In this document: piece after piece, positions 52,074 through 61,879 of the stretch | Layout of the letters: the number at the start of each line of letters is the position of its first letter | Numbering within the stretch: position 1 is the stretch's first letter | From: Rathayibacter agropyri | GTDB taxonomy: Bacteria; Actinomycetota; Actinomycetes; Actinomycetales; Microbacteriaceae | Reading direction: 5' to 3' | NCBI RefSeq assembly: GCF_013249015.1 | Contig: NZ_JABRPL010000001.1 | Coordinates: 62,001 to 126,000, forward strand | Length of the DNA stretch: 64,000 nt | Notes under the pieces: generated by a model | Databases searched by the model: none | Told to the model about the DNA's origin: nothing | The model's input: the letters and a program-made list of their open reading frames with translations, nothing else | Position numbers and translations under genes: made by a program

Positions 52074-53798
52074 ATGAGCACCGCTACGGCACCCGCCCCG
52101 ACCCGCACGTTCGGCACACCACCGGTCCAGCGCAAGGCGAACGTCCTGGTTCGGTGGATGACGTCCACCGATCACAAGGTCATTGGGTACATGTACCTGA
52201 TTACCTCGTTCATCTACTTCTGCATTGCCGGCGTGATGGCCCTCGTTATTCGTGCGCAGCTCTTCGAGCCCGGCCTCAACGTGGTCGAGACCCGGGAACA
52301 GTACAACCAGCTGTTCACGATGCACGGCACGATCATGCTGCTGATGTTCGCGACACCGCTGTTCGCAGGCTTCGCCAACGTCCTCATGCCGCTTCAGATC
52401 GGCGCCCCCGACGTCGCCTTCCCCCGGCTCAACGCGTTCGCCTACTGGCTCTACAGCTTCGGATCGCTGATTGCTGTCGCCGGCTTCGTCACTCCGCAGG
52501 GCGCAGCGTCGTTCGGATGGTTCGCCTACGCGCCGCTGTCGAGTACGACATTCTCGCCTGGTTTGGGCGGCAATCTCTGGGTTTTCGGCTTGGCCCTCTC
52601 GGGTTTCGGCACGATCCTGGGCGCCGTCAATTTCATCACCACGATCATCACGATGCGCGCTCCGGGCATGACCATGTTCCGCATGCCGATCTTCACGTGG
52701 AACATCCTTGTGACGTCGATCCTCGTGCTGCTCGCTTTCCCGGTTCTCGCCGCTGCGATGTTCGCCCTCGGGGCCGACCGCGTCTTCGACGCCCACATCT
52801 ACGACGCGGCCAACGGCGGTGTCCTCCTCTGGCAGCACCTCTTCTGGTTCTTCGGGCACCCGGAGGTGTATATCATCGCGCTGCCGTTCTTCGGCATCGT
52901 CTCCGAGGTCTTCCCGGTCTTCAGCCGCAAGCCGATCTTTGGCTATAAGACACTGATTTACGCGACGATCTCCATCGCAGCGCTCTCCATCACTGTGTGG
53001 GCACACCACATGTACGTCACCGGCTCCGTCCTGCTGCCGTTCTTCTCGCTGATGACGATGCTCATCGCGGTCCCGACCGGCGTGAAGATCTTCAACTGGA
53101 TCGGCACCATGTGGCGTGGCTCGGTGACGTTCGAGACCCCGATGATCTGGGCGATCGGCTTCCTGATCACCTTCACGTTCGGGGGTCTGACGGGCGTCAT
53201 CCTCGCGTCGCCGCCTCTCGACTTCCACGTCTCTGACTCCTACTTCGTGGTGGCGCACTTCCACTATGTGGTCTTCGGCACCGTCGTCTTCGCGATGTTC
53301 TCGGGCTTCTACTTCTGGTGGCCCAAGTGGACGGGCAAGATGTTGAACGAGACGCTGGGCAAATGGCACTTCTGGCTGCTGTTCATCGGCTTCCACACCA
53401 CCTTCCTCATTCAGCACTGGCTCGGCGTCGTGGGTATGCCCCGCCGCTACGCCAGCTATCTGCCTGAGGACGGTTTCACCTGGATGAACCAGGTGTCGAC
53501 CGTCGGAGCGATGATCCTTGCGGTCTCACTGATCCCGTTCTTCTTCAACGTGTACATCACGGCCCGCAAGGCGCCCAAGGTGACGGTGAACGACCCGTGG
53601 GGCTTCTCGCGATCGCTCGAGTGGGCGACGTCGTGCCCACCACCCCGGCATAACTTCACGTCCATCCCGCGCATCCGCAGCGAGGCTCCTGCCTTCGACC
53701 TCAATCACCCCGAGGCGGGCATCCCGGTCGGTATCGGTCCGGCCAAGGATGCTCCGGACGCCCCCACGTACGACAAGTCGGAAGGCACGGTGAAGTAG
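52074..53798 (+). CDS. ctaD: cytochrome c oxidase subunit I
   Basis: A 574-residue haem-copper oxidase catalytic subunit with twelve helices, reducing O2 to water while pumping protons. [11 protein letters not shown] holds the low-spin haem a His, [16 protein letters not shown] the CuB His and cross-linked Tyr, [10 protein letters not shown] the two further CuB His, and [15 protein letters not shown] the haem a3 and haem a axial His pair. A Pro-rich C-terminal tail follows. Encoded with ctaC and ctaF, unlike Mycobacterium where ctaD is separate. ATG preceded by AAGGGAG. Confidence 0.96.
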   Translation: MSTATAPAPTRTFGTPPVQRKANVLVRWMTSTDHKVIGYMYLITSFIYFCIAGVMALVIRAQLFEPGLNVVETREQYNQLFTMHGTIMLLMFATPLFAGFANVLMPLQIGAPDVAFPRLNAFAYWLYSFGSLIAVAGFVTPQGAASFGWFAYAPLSSTTFSPGLGGNLWVFGLALSGFGTILGAVNFITTIITMRAPGMTMFRMPIFTWNILVTSILVLLAFPVLAAAMFALGADRVFDAHIYDAANGGVLLWQHLFWFFGHPEVYIIALPFFGIVSEVFPVFSRKPIFGYKTLIYATISIAALSITVWAHHMYVTGSVLLPFFSLMTMLIAVPTGVKIFNWIGTMWRGSVTFETPMIWAIGFLITFTFGGLTGVILASPPLDFHVSDSYFVVAHFHYVVFGTVVFAMFSGFYFWWPKWTGKMLNETLGKWHFWLLFIGFHTTFLIQHWLGVVGMPRRYASYLPEDGFTWMNQVSTVGAMILAVSLIPFFFNVYITARKAPKVTVNDPWGFSRSLEWATSCPPPRHNFTSIPRIRSEAPAFDLNHPEAGIPVGIGPAKDAPDAPTYDKSEGTVK

Positions 53799-53802
53799 GG
53801 CC

Positions 53803-54219
53803 ATGCGCGCGAACGTCTCTCTGTTCTGGCTCCTCGCCGGTTTCTTCCTCCTTGCCGACATCGTCTACATAACGTGGTCGCTGATCGATACCGGCCAGGT
53901 GGAGTGGGTCGGAGCGGTCGCCATCGGCCTCTCGTCCGTGCTCGGCGCATTCATCGCGTTTTATGTCGGCCGGGTGCATACCGCGCAGGGCGCTGAGCTC
54001 CCCGAGGATCGCCTCGACGCTGACATCGACGATGGAGACCCCGAGCTGGGCTTTTTCAGTCCATGGAGCTGGTGGCCGCTGATCCTCGGCGGTTCCGCCG
54101 CACTGGGCTTCCTGGGCCTCGCAGTGGGCTTCTGGATCACGTACATCGCCGTGGGACTGTTCCTGGTCGCCATAGCGGGCTGGGTGTACGAGTACTACCG
54201 CGGATACTTCGCCCGGTAG
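53803..54219 (+). CDS. ctaF: cytochrome c oxidase subunit IV (actinobacterial CtaF)
   Basis: A 138-residue integral membrane protein with four hydrophobic helices (LFWLLAGFFLLADIVYITW, VAIGLSSVLGAFIAFYVG, then WWPLILGGSAALGFLGLAVG and a final helix), an acidic mid-loop (LPEDRLDADIDDGDPELGFFSPWSWWP), and GWVYEYYRGYF at the C-terminus, typical of actinobacterial aa3 oxidase subunit IV. It starts 4 nt after ctaD and is the last gene of ctaCDF. A terminator follows 18 nt on. Confidence 0.9.
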   Translation: MRANVSLFWLLAGFFLLADIVYITWSLIDTGQVEWVGAVAIGLSSVLGAFIAFYVGRVHTAQGAELPEDRLDADIDDGDPELGFFSPWSWWPLILGGSAALGFLGLAVGFWITYIAVGLFLVAIAGWVYEYYRGYFAR

Positions 54220-54237
54220 GGCTACCCGCTCGGCTGA

Positions 54238-54282
54238 GGGCCGGGTGCACGAGGCTTCGGCCGTCGCGCACCCGGCCCTTTC
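54238..54282 (+). terminator. terminator after ctaF
   Basis: GGGCCGGGTGC (54238-54248) pairs perfectly with GCACCCGGCCC (54268-54278), 19-nt loop, followed by TTTC. An 11-bp stem ending the ctaCDF operon. Confidence 0.75.
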
Positions 54283-54340
54283 ACGTGCTCGGTGTCCGCG
54301 CACGACCCGCTACTTTCTTTGTACCCGCTTCGGAGTGATC

Positions 54341-54500
54341 CGGTTCGTCAAGCTCGCCCCGCGGATCGGGCGGCGTCTCGCGACGCAGATCCTTCAGGCG
54401 CTGTCGGAGCGGCAACAGCTTCGTCACCGCCGGCCACCTCGCCTCCTACGCCGGCCTGGCACCCGTTACTAGGCGATCCGGGTCCTCGATCATCGCCCTC
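54341..54500 (+). pseudogene. decayed IS110-family transposase fragment
   Basis: In one frame, 54411-54491 encodes NSFVTAGHLASYAGLAPV followed by TRRSGSSI, which matches the C-terminal transposase domain of IS110-type elements (an ASA-HLASYAGLAPxTRxSG block containing the proposed catalytic Ser). Just upstream, in a different frame from 54359, PRIGRRLATQILQALSE resembles the preceding GIGxRxAxQIL block, so a frameshift separates them. No complete gene or insertion-sequence ends are visible. The 443-bp spacer from 54220 to 54662 otherwise holds only the two terminators and about 110 bp (54501-54614) with no recognisable feature apart from a GCCGAGAACG direct repeat at 54593 and 54607. Confidence 0.65.
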
Positions 54501-54614
54501 GCAGGTCGCCGCTCCTTGGAAAACCATATAAAGACACCCCGCGCCCGCGCGATTGTTCTGTAGGTCCGCGAGCGAGCTGCTTCAATGGACAGGCCGAGAA
54601 CGACAAGCCGAGAA

Positions 54615-54657
54615 CGGCGATGGGCCCGGACGATCAGATCGTCCGGGCCCATCGCCG
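54615..54657 (-). terminator. 20-bp perfect hairpin after qcrB
   Basis: Positions 54615-54634 pair without mismatch with 54638-54657, loop CAG. It lies 5 bp beyond the qcrB stop and would terminate the ctaE-qcrCAB transcript, or stop read-through from both sides. Reading on the minus strand it is followed by a T/C-rich tract. Confidence 0.85.
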
Positions 54658-54662
54658 TGCTG

Positions 54663-56327
54663 TCAGTGCTCGCTGTGCGAGCTTTCGAGCTCCTTCTGAG
54701 TGACGGGAGTAATGCGATCCTCGAAGAACCAGCGGGAGAGGCCGGCGCGCACGCGTTCCGGGGCGGTGATACGGCCGCGGGAATTCGGGCGAATCATCAG
54801 CGGCTCGTACTCGTCCTGGCCGACCAGCTTCCAGCGCTCGTACTCGTCGAGCTGCTGGTGCACCTCGATGAATTCGCCACCGGGGAGGCGGACGATGCGG
54901 CCGGACTCGAAGCCGTGCAGGGCGATCTCGCGGTCCTTCTTCTGCAGCGCGAGGCAGATGCGCTTGGTAATGAAGTAGGCGATGAACGGGCCCACGATGA
55001 GCAGGAACTGCAGGCTGTGGATCACTCCCTCCATGGTGAGATGGAAGTGCGTCGCAATGATGTCCGACGACGCGGCAGCCCAGAGAACGGCGTAGAAACT
55101 GACTCCGGCAGCGCCGATCGCAGTGCGGGTCGCGGCATTGCGCGGGCGGTCGAGCAGGTGGTGCTCGCGCTTGTCACCCGTGATCCACGCTTCGATGAAC
55201 GGGTAGAGCATGACCGCGACGATAAAGAGTCCCAGGCCACCGAGCGGGATCAGGATGTTGAACGAGAGCGTACCGATCCCGGGGATCGCCCACTCGAGTC
55301 CCGGTGGGATCAGGCGCAGCGCACCGTCAGCGAAGCCGATGTACCAGTCTGGCTGGGTTCCCGCGGAGACGGGGGAGGGATCGTACGGGCCGTAGTTCCA
55401 GATCGGGTTGATCGTGAACAGGGAGGCGATGAGGACGACGACGCCGAAGACGATGAAGAAGAATCCACCGGCCTTCGCGGCGTAGACCGGGAGCACCGGG
55501 TAGCCGACGACGTTCTGCTCCGTCTTGCCTGCACCGGGGAACTGGGTGTGCTTGTGCACGACGACGAACACGAGGTGCAGCGCGATGAACGCGAGCACCA
55601 GAGCCGGCAGGAGCAGGATGTGCAGTGTGTAGAGGCGGCCGACGATGTCGGTGCCCGGGAACTCGCCGCCGAAGAGGAGGAACGAGATCCACGTGCCCAC
55701 GATCGGGATGCCCTTGACCATGCCGTCGATGATGCGCAGGCCGTTGCCGGAGAGCAGGTCATCAGGGAGGGAGTAGCCGGTGAAGCCCTCCGCCATCGCG
55801 AGGATGAAGAGGACGAATCCGATCACCCAGTTGAGCTCCCGCGGCTTACGGAACGCACCGGTGAAGAAGATGCGGAGCATGTGCAAGCCGATGGAGGCCA
55901 CGAACAGCAGGGCCGCCCAGTGGTGAATCTGGCGCATGAGCAGGCCGCCGCGGATATCGAACGAGATGTCGAGCGCCGAGGACATGGCCGCCGACATCTC
56001 GATGCCCTTGAGCGGCAGGTAGCTGCCCTCGTAGTGCGTCTCGACCATCGAGGCCTGGAAGAAGAAGGTGAGGAACGTGCCCGACAGCAGGATGATGACG
56101 AAACTGTAGAGCGCGACCTCGCCGAGGAGGAAGGACCAGTGGTCGGGGAAGATCTTGCGACCGAACTCCTTGACGACCGCCGAAATGCTGGTGCGCTCAT
56201 CGATGTAGTTCGACGCCGCTCCGACATAGCCCTTTTGGAACTTGCCGCTTCCGAGGATGACGCCGTCCTCGGGCTCCGCGGGGGAGCTGGAGGGCCGTGA
56301 GGGTGTGGTGGTGGACATGTGAGTCAT
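54663..56327 (-). CDS. qcrB: cytochrome bc1 complex cytochrome b subunit
   Basis: A 554-residue cytochrome b of the actinobacterial menaquinol oxidising complex III. Haem-ligating His pairs lie in RQIHHWAALLFVASIGLHMLRIFF and TLHILLLPALVLAFIALHLVF. IPIVGTWISFLLFGGEFPG is the Qo-site helix region, and a PDWY motif in QPDWYIGFADGALRL takes the place of PEWY. Eight to nine helices are followed by a C-terminal extension of over 100 residues found in actinobacteria. An ATG at 56327 or four codons later (MTHMSTTT) may start translation. It overlaps qcrA by 4 nt and is convergent with ctaF. Confidence 0.95.
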   Translation of the reverse strand: MTHMSTTTPSRPSSSPAEPEDGVILGSGKFQKGYVGAASNYIDERTSISAVVKEFGRKIFPDHWSFLLGEVALYSFVIILLSGTFLTFFFQASMVETHYEGSYLPLKGIEMSAAMSSALDISFDIRGGLLMRQIHHWAALLFVASIGLHMLRIFFTGAFRKPRELNWVIGFVLFILAMAEGFTGYSLPDDLLSGNGLRIIDGMVKGIPIVGTWISFLLFGGEFPGTDIVGRLYTLHILLLPALVLAFIALHLVFVVVHKHTQFPGAGKTEQNVVGYPVLPVYAAKAGGFFFIVFGVVVLIASLFTINPIWNYGPYDPSPVSAGTQPDWYIGFADGALRLIPPGLEWAIPGIGTLSFNILIPLGGLGLFIVAVMLYPFIEAWITGDKREHHLLDRPRNAATRTAIGAAGVSFYAVLWAAASSDIIATHFHLTMEGVIHSLQFLLIVGPFIAYFITKRICLALQKKDREIALHGFESGRIVRLPGGEFIEVHQQLDEYERWKLVGQDEYEPLMIRPNSRGRITAPERVRAGLSRWFFEDRITPVTQKELESSHSEH

Positions 56328-57382
56328 CGCTCCCAGAAGGACGGTCCGACGGGCTCCGTGAAGTCGCTTCTGGCGACCAGGTATCCCTCGGCGTCGACGG
56401 TGATGGGGAGCTGCGGAAGCGGACGCTTCGCCGGGCCGAAGATGACCTCGGCCTCGCGCTTAATGTCGAATTGCGACTGGTGGCACGGGCACAGCAGGTG
56501 GTGGGTCTGCTGCTCGTACAGCGCCACAGGGCAGCCAACGTGCGTGCAGATCTTGGAGTAGGCGACGATTCCGTCGTAGTTCCAGGTCTCGCGACCCTCG
56601 CTGACGGTAAGGTCCTCAGGCTTGAGGCGCATGAGGAGAACAGCGGCTTTCGCCTTCTCCTCCAGCTTGTCTTCGACGTCGTTGAGGCCCTCGGGAATGA
56701 CGTGGAACGCGGAGCCGATGGTGACGTCCGATGCGAGGATCGGCGCTCCTGACGGGTCAAGGGTGAGCCTCGTGCCCTCTGTCCACAGCGTGGTTTTCAG
56801 CAGGTCGACGGGGTTCTCGTTCTGCGGGCCGAGACCACGGAACAGGATCACGGCGGGCAGGGGGAACACGACGAGAGACGCGATCAGGCTATTCCGCACG
56901 AGGGAGCGGCGGCCGAAACCGGACTCCTTGTCGGACTGGTCGAAGATCTCAAGCGCACGGGCGCGGGTGGGCTCCGCGCTGCGGACGGGGTGGCGGATGT
57001 CGATGCCCTCGTGGTCCGACATCAACTGCTTGCCCCAGTGGACAGCGGCGATGCCGAGGGCGAGAAGGGCGAGGGACATGCCCAGACCGATGAACAGCGT
57101 GTTCAGACGGACGGACGAGACGTCCTCGGTGATCGGGAACGCCATGTACGCGGCGACCGCGAAGAGTGAGCCCGCGAAGGAGAGATAAAAGAGCGTGTAC
57201 ACCGTGCGCTCGGCACGCTTCTCGACCGTGGGGTCGAGATCGGTCATCCGGGGACGGTGCGGCGGGAGACCCGGGTCTTGGACGCGGTCTCGCGTCACGA
57301 CCGCGGTGCCGGCCTGAGCCGTCCCGTGCCCGGTGGCCGACGAGGTGGCGAGGTCGCTGCCACCCTCATCGTGCTCTGCCAT
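56324..57382 (-). CDS. qcrA: cytochrome bc1 complex Rieske iron-sulfur subunit
   Basis: A 352-residue Rieske protein of the actinobacterial type, with three predicted membrane helices (about residues 62-80, 95-115 and 165-185) instead of one, and a twin-Arg-like GRRSLVR before the third. The [2Fe-2S] ligands are in ICTHVGCPVALYEQQ and LLCPCHQSQFD. The ATG at 57382 has AAAAGGAGAA just before it; an upstream start at 57430 would lengthen it by 16 residues but lacks support. It sits between qcrC and qcrB in a tight operon. Confidence 0.94.
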   Translation of the reverse strand: MAEHDEGGSDLATSSATGHGTAQAGTAVVTRDRVQDPGLPPHRPRMTDLDPTVEKRAERTVYTLFYLSFAGSLFAVAAYMAFPITEDVSSVRLNTLFIGLGMSLALLALGIAAVHWGKQLMSDHEGIDIRHPVRSAEPTRARALEIFDQSDKESGFGRRSLVRNSLIASLVVFPLPAVILFRGLGPQNENPVDLLKTTLWTEGTRLTLDPSGAPILASDVTIGSAFHVIPEGLNDVEDKLEEKAKAAVLLMRLKPEDLTVSEGRETWNYDGIVAYSKICTHVGCPVALYEQQTHHLLCPCHQSQFDIKREAEVIFGPAKRPLPQLPITVDAEGYLVARSDFTEPVGPSFWER

Positions 57383-57457
57383 GGTTCTCCTTTTCACGCC
57401 GTGTCGGCACCAGTCGGTGCCGTGGGTCACTCGCGCCCGTCAGGGCGCAGAAATCGT

Positions 57458-58264
57458 CTAATTGGATCGAGCGGTGATCCACACCGTCAGGGCCACGATT
57501 GCTCCGAGGCCGAAGATCCAGAGGAAGAGGCCCTCCGCAACCGGCCCGAGGGAGCCGAGTGCGAATCCGCCGGGGGAGGGGTTGGCCTCGATGTACTTCA
57601 GGTACGAGATGATGTCGCGCTTGTCCTCCGGCGAGATGTTGAGGTCGTTGAAGACCGGCATGTTCTGTGGTCCGGTGACCATCGCCTCGTAGATGTGCGC
57701 CTCGGTGACTCCATTGAGCGCAGGAGCGAACTTCCCCTCGGTGAGCGCACCGCCTGCTCCCGCCACGTTATGGCACATGGCGCAATTGATCCGGAACAGC
57801 TCGGCGCCATTGGCGCTGTCGCCCTGTCCGTCGAGGACTTCGCCCTCGGGGATAGCGGGACCGGGGGCGAGCGACGCGACGTAGGCCGCGAGCTGCGCGA
57901 CCTCGTCATCGGTGAACTGGACCGGCTTCTCCAACGCCTGCGGGCCGTGCATCTGCATGGGCATGCGGCCGGTACCGACCTGGAAGTCGACGGACGCAGC
58001 GCCAACGCCAATCAGAGACGGAGCGTTGTCGGTACCCGCGGCATCGAGTCCGTGACAGGTGGCGCAGTTTGCGGCGAAGAGCTTGGAGCCCTGATCGATC
58101 GTCTGCTGGCTGGTAGCGGAGGTCTCTGCGGAGGCTGCCGTGGCGACGCCGACGGCTGCGTAGGTGCCGCCGGTGAGCCCGAGGCCGATGGCGATCAGGG
58201 CCAGAGTGGCCAGCGGATGACGGCGACCCTTCTTGGCTCGGCTCTTCGTCTTCGGGGAGCCCAT
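57458..58264 (-). CDS. qcrC: cytochrome bc1 complex dihaem cytochrome c subunit
   Basis: A 268-residue membrane-anchored dihaem cytochrome c (cc type), replacing both cytochrome c1 and soluble cytochrome c in actinobacteria. An N-terminal signal/anchor helix (LATLALIAIGLGLTGGTYAA) precedes two haem c sites, ANCATCHGLD and INCAMCHNVA. Axial Met candidates lie in GRMPMQMHG and GPQNMPVF. A C-terminal helix (FLWIFGLGAIVALTVWI) anchors it. It passes electrons to the CuA site of CtaC. The ATG at 58264 follows GGAAGGA; the longer frame is a ctaE shadow. Confidence 0.94.
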   Translation of the reverse strand: MGSPKTKSRAKKGRRHPLATLALIAIGLGLTGGTYAAVGVATAASAETSATSQQTIDQGSKLFAANCATCHGLDAAGTDNAPSLIGVGAASVDFQVGTGRMPMQMHGPQALEKPVQFTDDEVAQLAAYVASLAPGPAIPEGEVLDGQGDSANGAELFRINCAMCHNVAGAGGALTEGKFAPALNGVTEAHIYEAMVTGPQNMPVFNDLNISPEDKRDIISYLKYIEANPSPGGFALGSLGPVAEGLFLWIFGLGAIVALTVWITARSN

Positions 58265-58317
58265 CGAGGCGTCCTTCCTGCGGGTGTTCGGGGTGTGGTG
58301 GTTCATCGGCGAGCGCG

Positions 58318-58947
58318 TCACTTGAGGAAGTAGATGACGGCGAAGAGGCCGACCCAGACAACGTCGACGAAGTGCCAGTAGTAGGAGACGACGATGGCGC
58401 TCGTCGCCTCCTTGTGGCCAAAGTTCTTGACCGCGAAGCCACGGCCAATGACGAGGAGGAAGGCGAGGAGTCCACCGGTGACGTGCAGGGCATGGAAGCC
58501 GGTCGTCAGGTAGAAGGCCGAGCCGTAGGCGTTGCTGGAGAGCGTGACGCCCTCCGAGACGAGCGTGGCGTATTCGAGAACCTGACCGGAGACGAAGACC
58601 GCTCCGAGGGCGTAGGTGAGGAAGAACCACTCGACCATGCCCCACTTGAACGGGCTGAGGCCCGTCGCACGCGGCTGCAGGCGCTCAGCGGCGAACACGC
58701 CGAACTGGCAGCTGAACGACGATGCGACGAGGATGACGGTATTCACACCCGCATAGGGCACGTTCAGAATCTCGGTCTCGGCGCCCCACAGTTCCGGTGA
58801 AGTGCTGCGAAGGGTGAAGTAAATCGCGAAGAGACCCGCGAAGAACATGACCTCACTGCCCAGCCAGACGATCGTTCCGACCGCGACCGGGTTGGGTCGG
58901 TTCACTACGGGCGCGGTGGCCGTGGGGGAGAGAGAGGTGCTCGTCAC
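58318..58947 (-). CDS. ctaE: cytochrome c oxidase subunit III
   Basis: A 209-residue subunit of the aa3 oxidase with five transmembrane helices. [59 protein letters not shown] and [22 protein letters not shown] are the family blocks. The GTG at 58947 is preferred over the ATG at 58956 because a CATAAT -10 hexamer lies exactly 7 nt before it, consistent with a leaderless mRNA. First gene of ctaE-qcrCAB, as in Mycobacterium and Corynebacterium. Divergent from trpD. Confidence 0.94.
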   Translation of the reverse strand: MTSTSLSPTATAPVVNRPNPVAVGTIVWLGSEVMFFAGLFAIYFTLRSTSPELWGAETEILNVPYAGVNTVILVASSFSCQFGVFAAERLQPRATGLSPFKWGMVEWFFLTYALGAVFVSGQVLEYATLVSEGVTLSSNAYGSAFYLTTGFHALHVTGGLLAFLLVIGRGFAVKNFGHKEATSAIVVSYYWHFVDVVWVGLFAVIYFLK

Positions 58948-58954
58948 ACAGACC

Positions 58955-58960
58955 ATTATG
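58955..58960 (-). promoter_or_regulatory. -10 hexamer of the ctaE-qcrCAB operon
   Basis: CATAAT on the minus strand, ending 7 nt before the ctaE GTG. It overlaps the alternative ATG at 58956, which argues that the GTG is the true, leaderless start. Confidence 0.5.
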
Positions 58961-59010
58961 GCCGATGGCCAAGGAGGGAAGTCGCACTTCCCGGGAGGCG
59001 ATCGTCGTCG

Positions 59011-59016
59011 CATAAT
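59011..59016 (+). promoter_or_regulatory. -10 hexamer of trpD
   Basis: CATAAT, ending 9 nt before the trpD ATG. The same hexamer serves divergent ctaE about 50 bp away. Confidence 0.45.
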
Positions 59017-59025
59017 CTGTGAGCC

Positions 59026-60093
59026 ATGTCGGAAACCCTGTCCTGGCCGCACCTTCTCAGCGCACTCCTCGAGTCCTCCGATCTGAGCGTCTCGGAGGCG
59101 ACCTGGGCGATGGAGCAGGTCATGGAAGGGGAGGCGACCCCCGCGCAGCTGGCGGGACTGCTCGTGGCTCTGCGGGCGAAGGGCGAGACGGTGGACGAAA
59201 TCGTGGGCTTCCGTGATGCAATCCTCGACCACGCGGTGCCGCTGGACGTCGATCCGATGGCGCTGGACATCGTGGGCACGGGCGGGGACCGCTTCGGCAC
59301 CGTCAACATTTCGTCAACTGCGTCGATCATCGCGGCGGCGGCGGGGACGCCGGTCGTGAAGCACGGCAATAAGGCCGCATCCTCCTCCTCCGGGTCCTCG
59401 GATGTGCTCGCCGCACTCGGGGTCAACCTCACCCTCTCGCCGGCGGGGGTCGCGGAGGTCTTCCGGCGCACGGGTATCGCCTTCGTCTTCGCGACGGTGT
59501 TTCACCCCGGGTTCCGGCACGCGGGTGCGGTCCGCGCCGAGCTGGGCGTGCCCACGGTGTTCAACTTCCTCGGCCCGCTCTGCAATCCGGCACGACCGGA
59601 GGCATCGGCCGTCGGCGTCGCGCACCTCGACCGCGTCCCGCTCGTCGTCGGCGTCTTCCAGACCCGCGGAGCCACAGCTCTCGTCTTCCGTGGGGACGAC
59701 GGACTCGACGAGCTGACGACGACCGGTCACAGCCACATCTGGGAGGTGTCGCGCGGTTCGGTCGTCGAGCACGATCTCGATCCGCGCGATCTGGGCCTTC
59801 GTCGCGCCCGCATTGACGAGCTGCGCGGACGCGATGCCGCCTACAACGCGAGCGTGGTGCGCTCGGTGCTCGGCGGCGACGGCGGCCCTGTGCGCGACAT
59901 CGTTCTCCTCAACGCGGCCGCCGGCCTCGCCGCCTTCGACCTCGCGCGCGACCCCGACCTCGTCAGGACGCCGATCCTGGACCGCCTACAGGAGGCGATG
60001 ACGCGCGCCGCCGACGCCGTTGACTCCGGTGCTGCCGCGGCGAAGCTCGATGAGTGGGTGCGCGAGACGCAGCGTCCCGAGCACAGGGCGTAA
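59026..60093 (+). CDS. trpD: anthranilate phosphoribosyltransferase
   Basis: A 355-residue enzyme joining anthranilate to PRPP in tryptophan synthesis. Family motifs are [16 protein letters not shown] (PRPP-binding), [19 protein letters not shown] (the K-x-GN-xxxxSxxG anthranilate site), and [13 protein letters not shown], with [15 protein letters not shown] (Mg2+/PRPP Asp-Glu). No other trp gene is adjacent; in actinobacteria the stand-alone trpD beside ctaE is the common arrangement (Rv2192c). No leader peptide or attenuator was seen. dhaK follows after 104 bp. Confidence 0.94.
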   Translation: MSETLSWPHLLSALLESSDLSVSEATWAMEQVMEGEATPAQLAGLLVALRAKGETVDEIVGFRDAILDHAVPLDVDPMALDIVGTGGDRFGTVNISSTASIIAAAAGTPVVKHGNKAASSSSGSSDVLAALGVNLTLSPAGVAEVFRRTGIAFVFATVFHPGFRHAGAVRAELGVPTVFNFLGPLCNPARPEASAVGVAHLDRVPLVVGVFQTRGATALVFRGDDGLDELTTTGHSHIWEVSRGSVVEHDLDPRDLGLRRARIDELRGRDAAYNASVVRSVLGGDGGPVRDIVLLNAAAGLAAFDLARDPDLVRTPILDRLQEAMTRAADAVDSGAAAAKLDEWVRETQRPEHRA

Positions 60094-60197
60094 CGTGGGA
60101 GCGCTGTCCGCGAGGGTGCGGGCGGTGCCCCATCACATGCCGGATCGCCCGCAGGACGGGACGCCCGAGTGGTGGCCCGATCCTGGAGGAGACCTCA

Positions 60198-61199
60198 ATG
60201 AAGAAGCTCATCAACGACCCGAAGAATGTCGTGGCGGAGTCGGTGGCCGGCTTCGGCCTCGCTCATGCCGACCTAGTGCGTGTGGAGGCGGATCCGCTCG
60301 TTGTCGTGCGGGTCGACGCGCCACGGCGGGGCAAGGTCGGCATCGTCAGCGGCGGCGGGAGCGGGCACGAGCCCCTGCACGCAGGCTTCGTGGGCGTCGG
60401 GATGCTCGACGCAGCGGTTCCCGGGCCTGTCTTCACCTCGCCGACTCCTGATCCGATCGTGGCAGCAACCCTGGCGGTTGACGGCGGCGTCGGCGTCCTC
60501 CACATCGTGAAGAACTACACCGGTGACGTCCTGAATTTCGAGACCGCCGCCGATCTCGCCGGCGCGGAGGGCGTCGAGGTGCGTTCGGTCATCGTCGATG
60601 ACGACGTCGCCGTTAAAGACTCGCTCTACACGGCCGGCCGACGGGGCGTAGCAGGGACGGTGCTCGTGGAGAAGATCGCGGGGGCGGCCGCCGAGCGCGG
60701 CGACTCTCTGGACGAGGTCGCGGTGATCGCCGAGACCGTCGTCGCGAACGTGCGGTCGATGGGCGTGGCCCTCACGCCCTGCACCGTGCCGCACGCCGGT
60801 GAGCCGAGCTTCGAGCTGGGCGAGGACGAGATCGAGATGGGCATCGGGATCCACGGTGAGCCCGGGCGCGAGAAGATTCGCCTCGAGCCAGCCGACCGCA
60901 TCGTGGACCGCACCCTTGAACCGATCCTCGAGGACCTGCCCTTCTCTGCCGGCGACGACGTGCTGCTGTTCGTCAACGGGATGGGCGGGACGCCGCAGAT
61001 CGAGCTGTACATCGCCTACCGCCGGGCAGCCGAGGCGCTGGCCGAGAAGGGCATTACTGTGACGCGGAGTCTGGTCGGGAACTACACGACGTCGCTCGAG
61101 ATGCAGGGATTCTCGCTCTCTGTCCTCAAGCTCGATGACGCGCTTACCGCGCTGTGGGATGCTCCGGTGCAGACCGCGGCGCTGCGGTGGGGACGATGA
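60198..61199 (+). CDS. dhaK: dihydroxyacetone kinase subunit DhaK
   Basis: A 333-residue dihydroxyacetone-binding subunit. [17 protein letters not shown] near residue 50 and [11 protein letters not shown] near residue 218 carry His residues; the second forms the covalent hemiaminal with dihydroxyacetone. [15 protein letters not shown] and [23 protein letters not shown] are the family blocks. The ATG at 60198 has GGAGGAGA upstream. The phosphoryl group comes from ADP bound to DhaL, recharged by DhaM. The stop overlaps the dhaL reading frame. Confidence 0.95.
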   Translation: MKKLINDPKNVVAESVAGFGLAHADLVRVEADPLVVVRVDAPRRGKVGIVSGGGSGHEPLHAGFVGVGMLDAAVPGPVFTSPTPDPIVAATLAVDGGVGVLHIVKNYTGDVLNFETAADLAGAEGVEVRSVIVDDDVAVKDSLYTAGRRGVAGTVLVEKIAGAAAERGDSLDEVAVIAETVVANVRSMGVALTPCTVPHAGEPSFELGEDEIEMGIGIHGEPGREKIRLEPADRIVDRTLEPILEDLPFSAGDDVLLFVNGMGGTPQIELYIAYRRAAEALAEKGITVTRSLVGNYTTSLEMQGFSLSVLKLDDALTALWDAPVQTAALRWGR

Positions 61200-61231
61200 C
61201 GGGGACGACTACCGAGAAAAAGGAGATGACG

Positions 61232-61879
61232 ATGCAGGACGGACCGGGAGTGTTCGACGCACCGTGGGCGACGGCGTGGATCCGGCGTGCAGCGGAGGCG
61301 ATCGCGGAGCACCGGGTCGAGCTGATCACGCTCGATCGGGCGATCGGCGACGGCGATCACGGGGAGAACATGGACCGCGGCTTCCAGGCCGTGCGCGCGA
61401 AACTGGAGGCTGCCGACCGCCTTGCCACGCCCGCCGATGTGCTGAAGCTGGTCGCGACGACGCTGATCTCGACGGTTGGCGGGGCGTCCGGGCCGCTGTT
61501 CGGAACGGCGTTCCTCAAGGCCTCGGGGGCGGTCGCGGGCAAGGAGTCGCTGGACAGCTCCGATGTCGTCGCTCTTCTCACAGCGGCACGCGATGGCATC
61601 GTCCTGCGCGGCAAGGCCGAGGTGGGCGACAAGACGATGGTGGACGCCTGGACCCCGGCCGTGGAGGCCGCCGCGGAATCGGCCGGCGAGGGAGCCGCTG
61701 CCTCGGCCGTCCTCGCCGCTGCTGCCGACGCGGCGCAGAGGGGAGCCGAGTCCACGGATCCGCTCGTCGCCCGAAAGGGCCGCGCCAGCTACCTCGGCGA
61801 GCGGGCGATCGGGCATCGCGATCCCGGCAGCGTATCGACCGTGCTGCTCCTGCGCGCAGCGGTCGAGGCGACCGCATGA
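61232..61879 (+). CDS. dhaL: dihydroxyacetone kinase subunit DhaL
   Basis: A 215-residue nucleotide-binding subunit that keeps ADP/ATP as a coenzyme and transfers phosphate to dihydroxyacetone on DhaK. LDRAIGDGDHGENMDRGF binds Mg-ADP through its Asp residues, VGGASGPLFGTAFL is the P-loop-like glycine segment, VGDKTMVDAW and GRASYLGERAIGHRDPGSVST close the site. The ATG at 61232 is 6 nt downstream of AAAAAGGAG; in-frame ATGs at 61196 and 61226 would extend it by 12 or 2 residues. Coupled to dhaM by overlap (ATGA). Confidence 0.94.
   Translation: MQDGPGVFDAPWATAWIRRAAEAIAEHRVELITLDRAIGDGDHGENMDRGFQAVRAKLEAADRLATPADVLKLVATTLISTVGGASGPLFGTAFLKASGAVAGKESLDSSDVVALLTAARDGIVLRGKAEVGDKTMVDAWTPAVEAAAESAGEGAAASAVLAAAADAAQRGAESTDPLVARKGRASYLGERAIGHRDPGSVSTVLLLRAAVEATA

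Noticed and set aside
54585-56300. 571-residue open frame antisense to qcrB
   Set aside because: A shadow of the qcrB third-position bias: highly charged, no domain, and qcrB has all its haem ligands.
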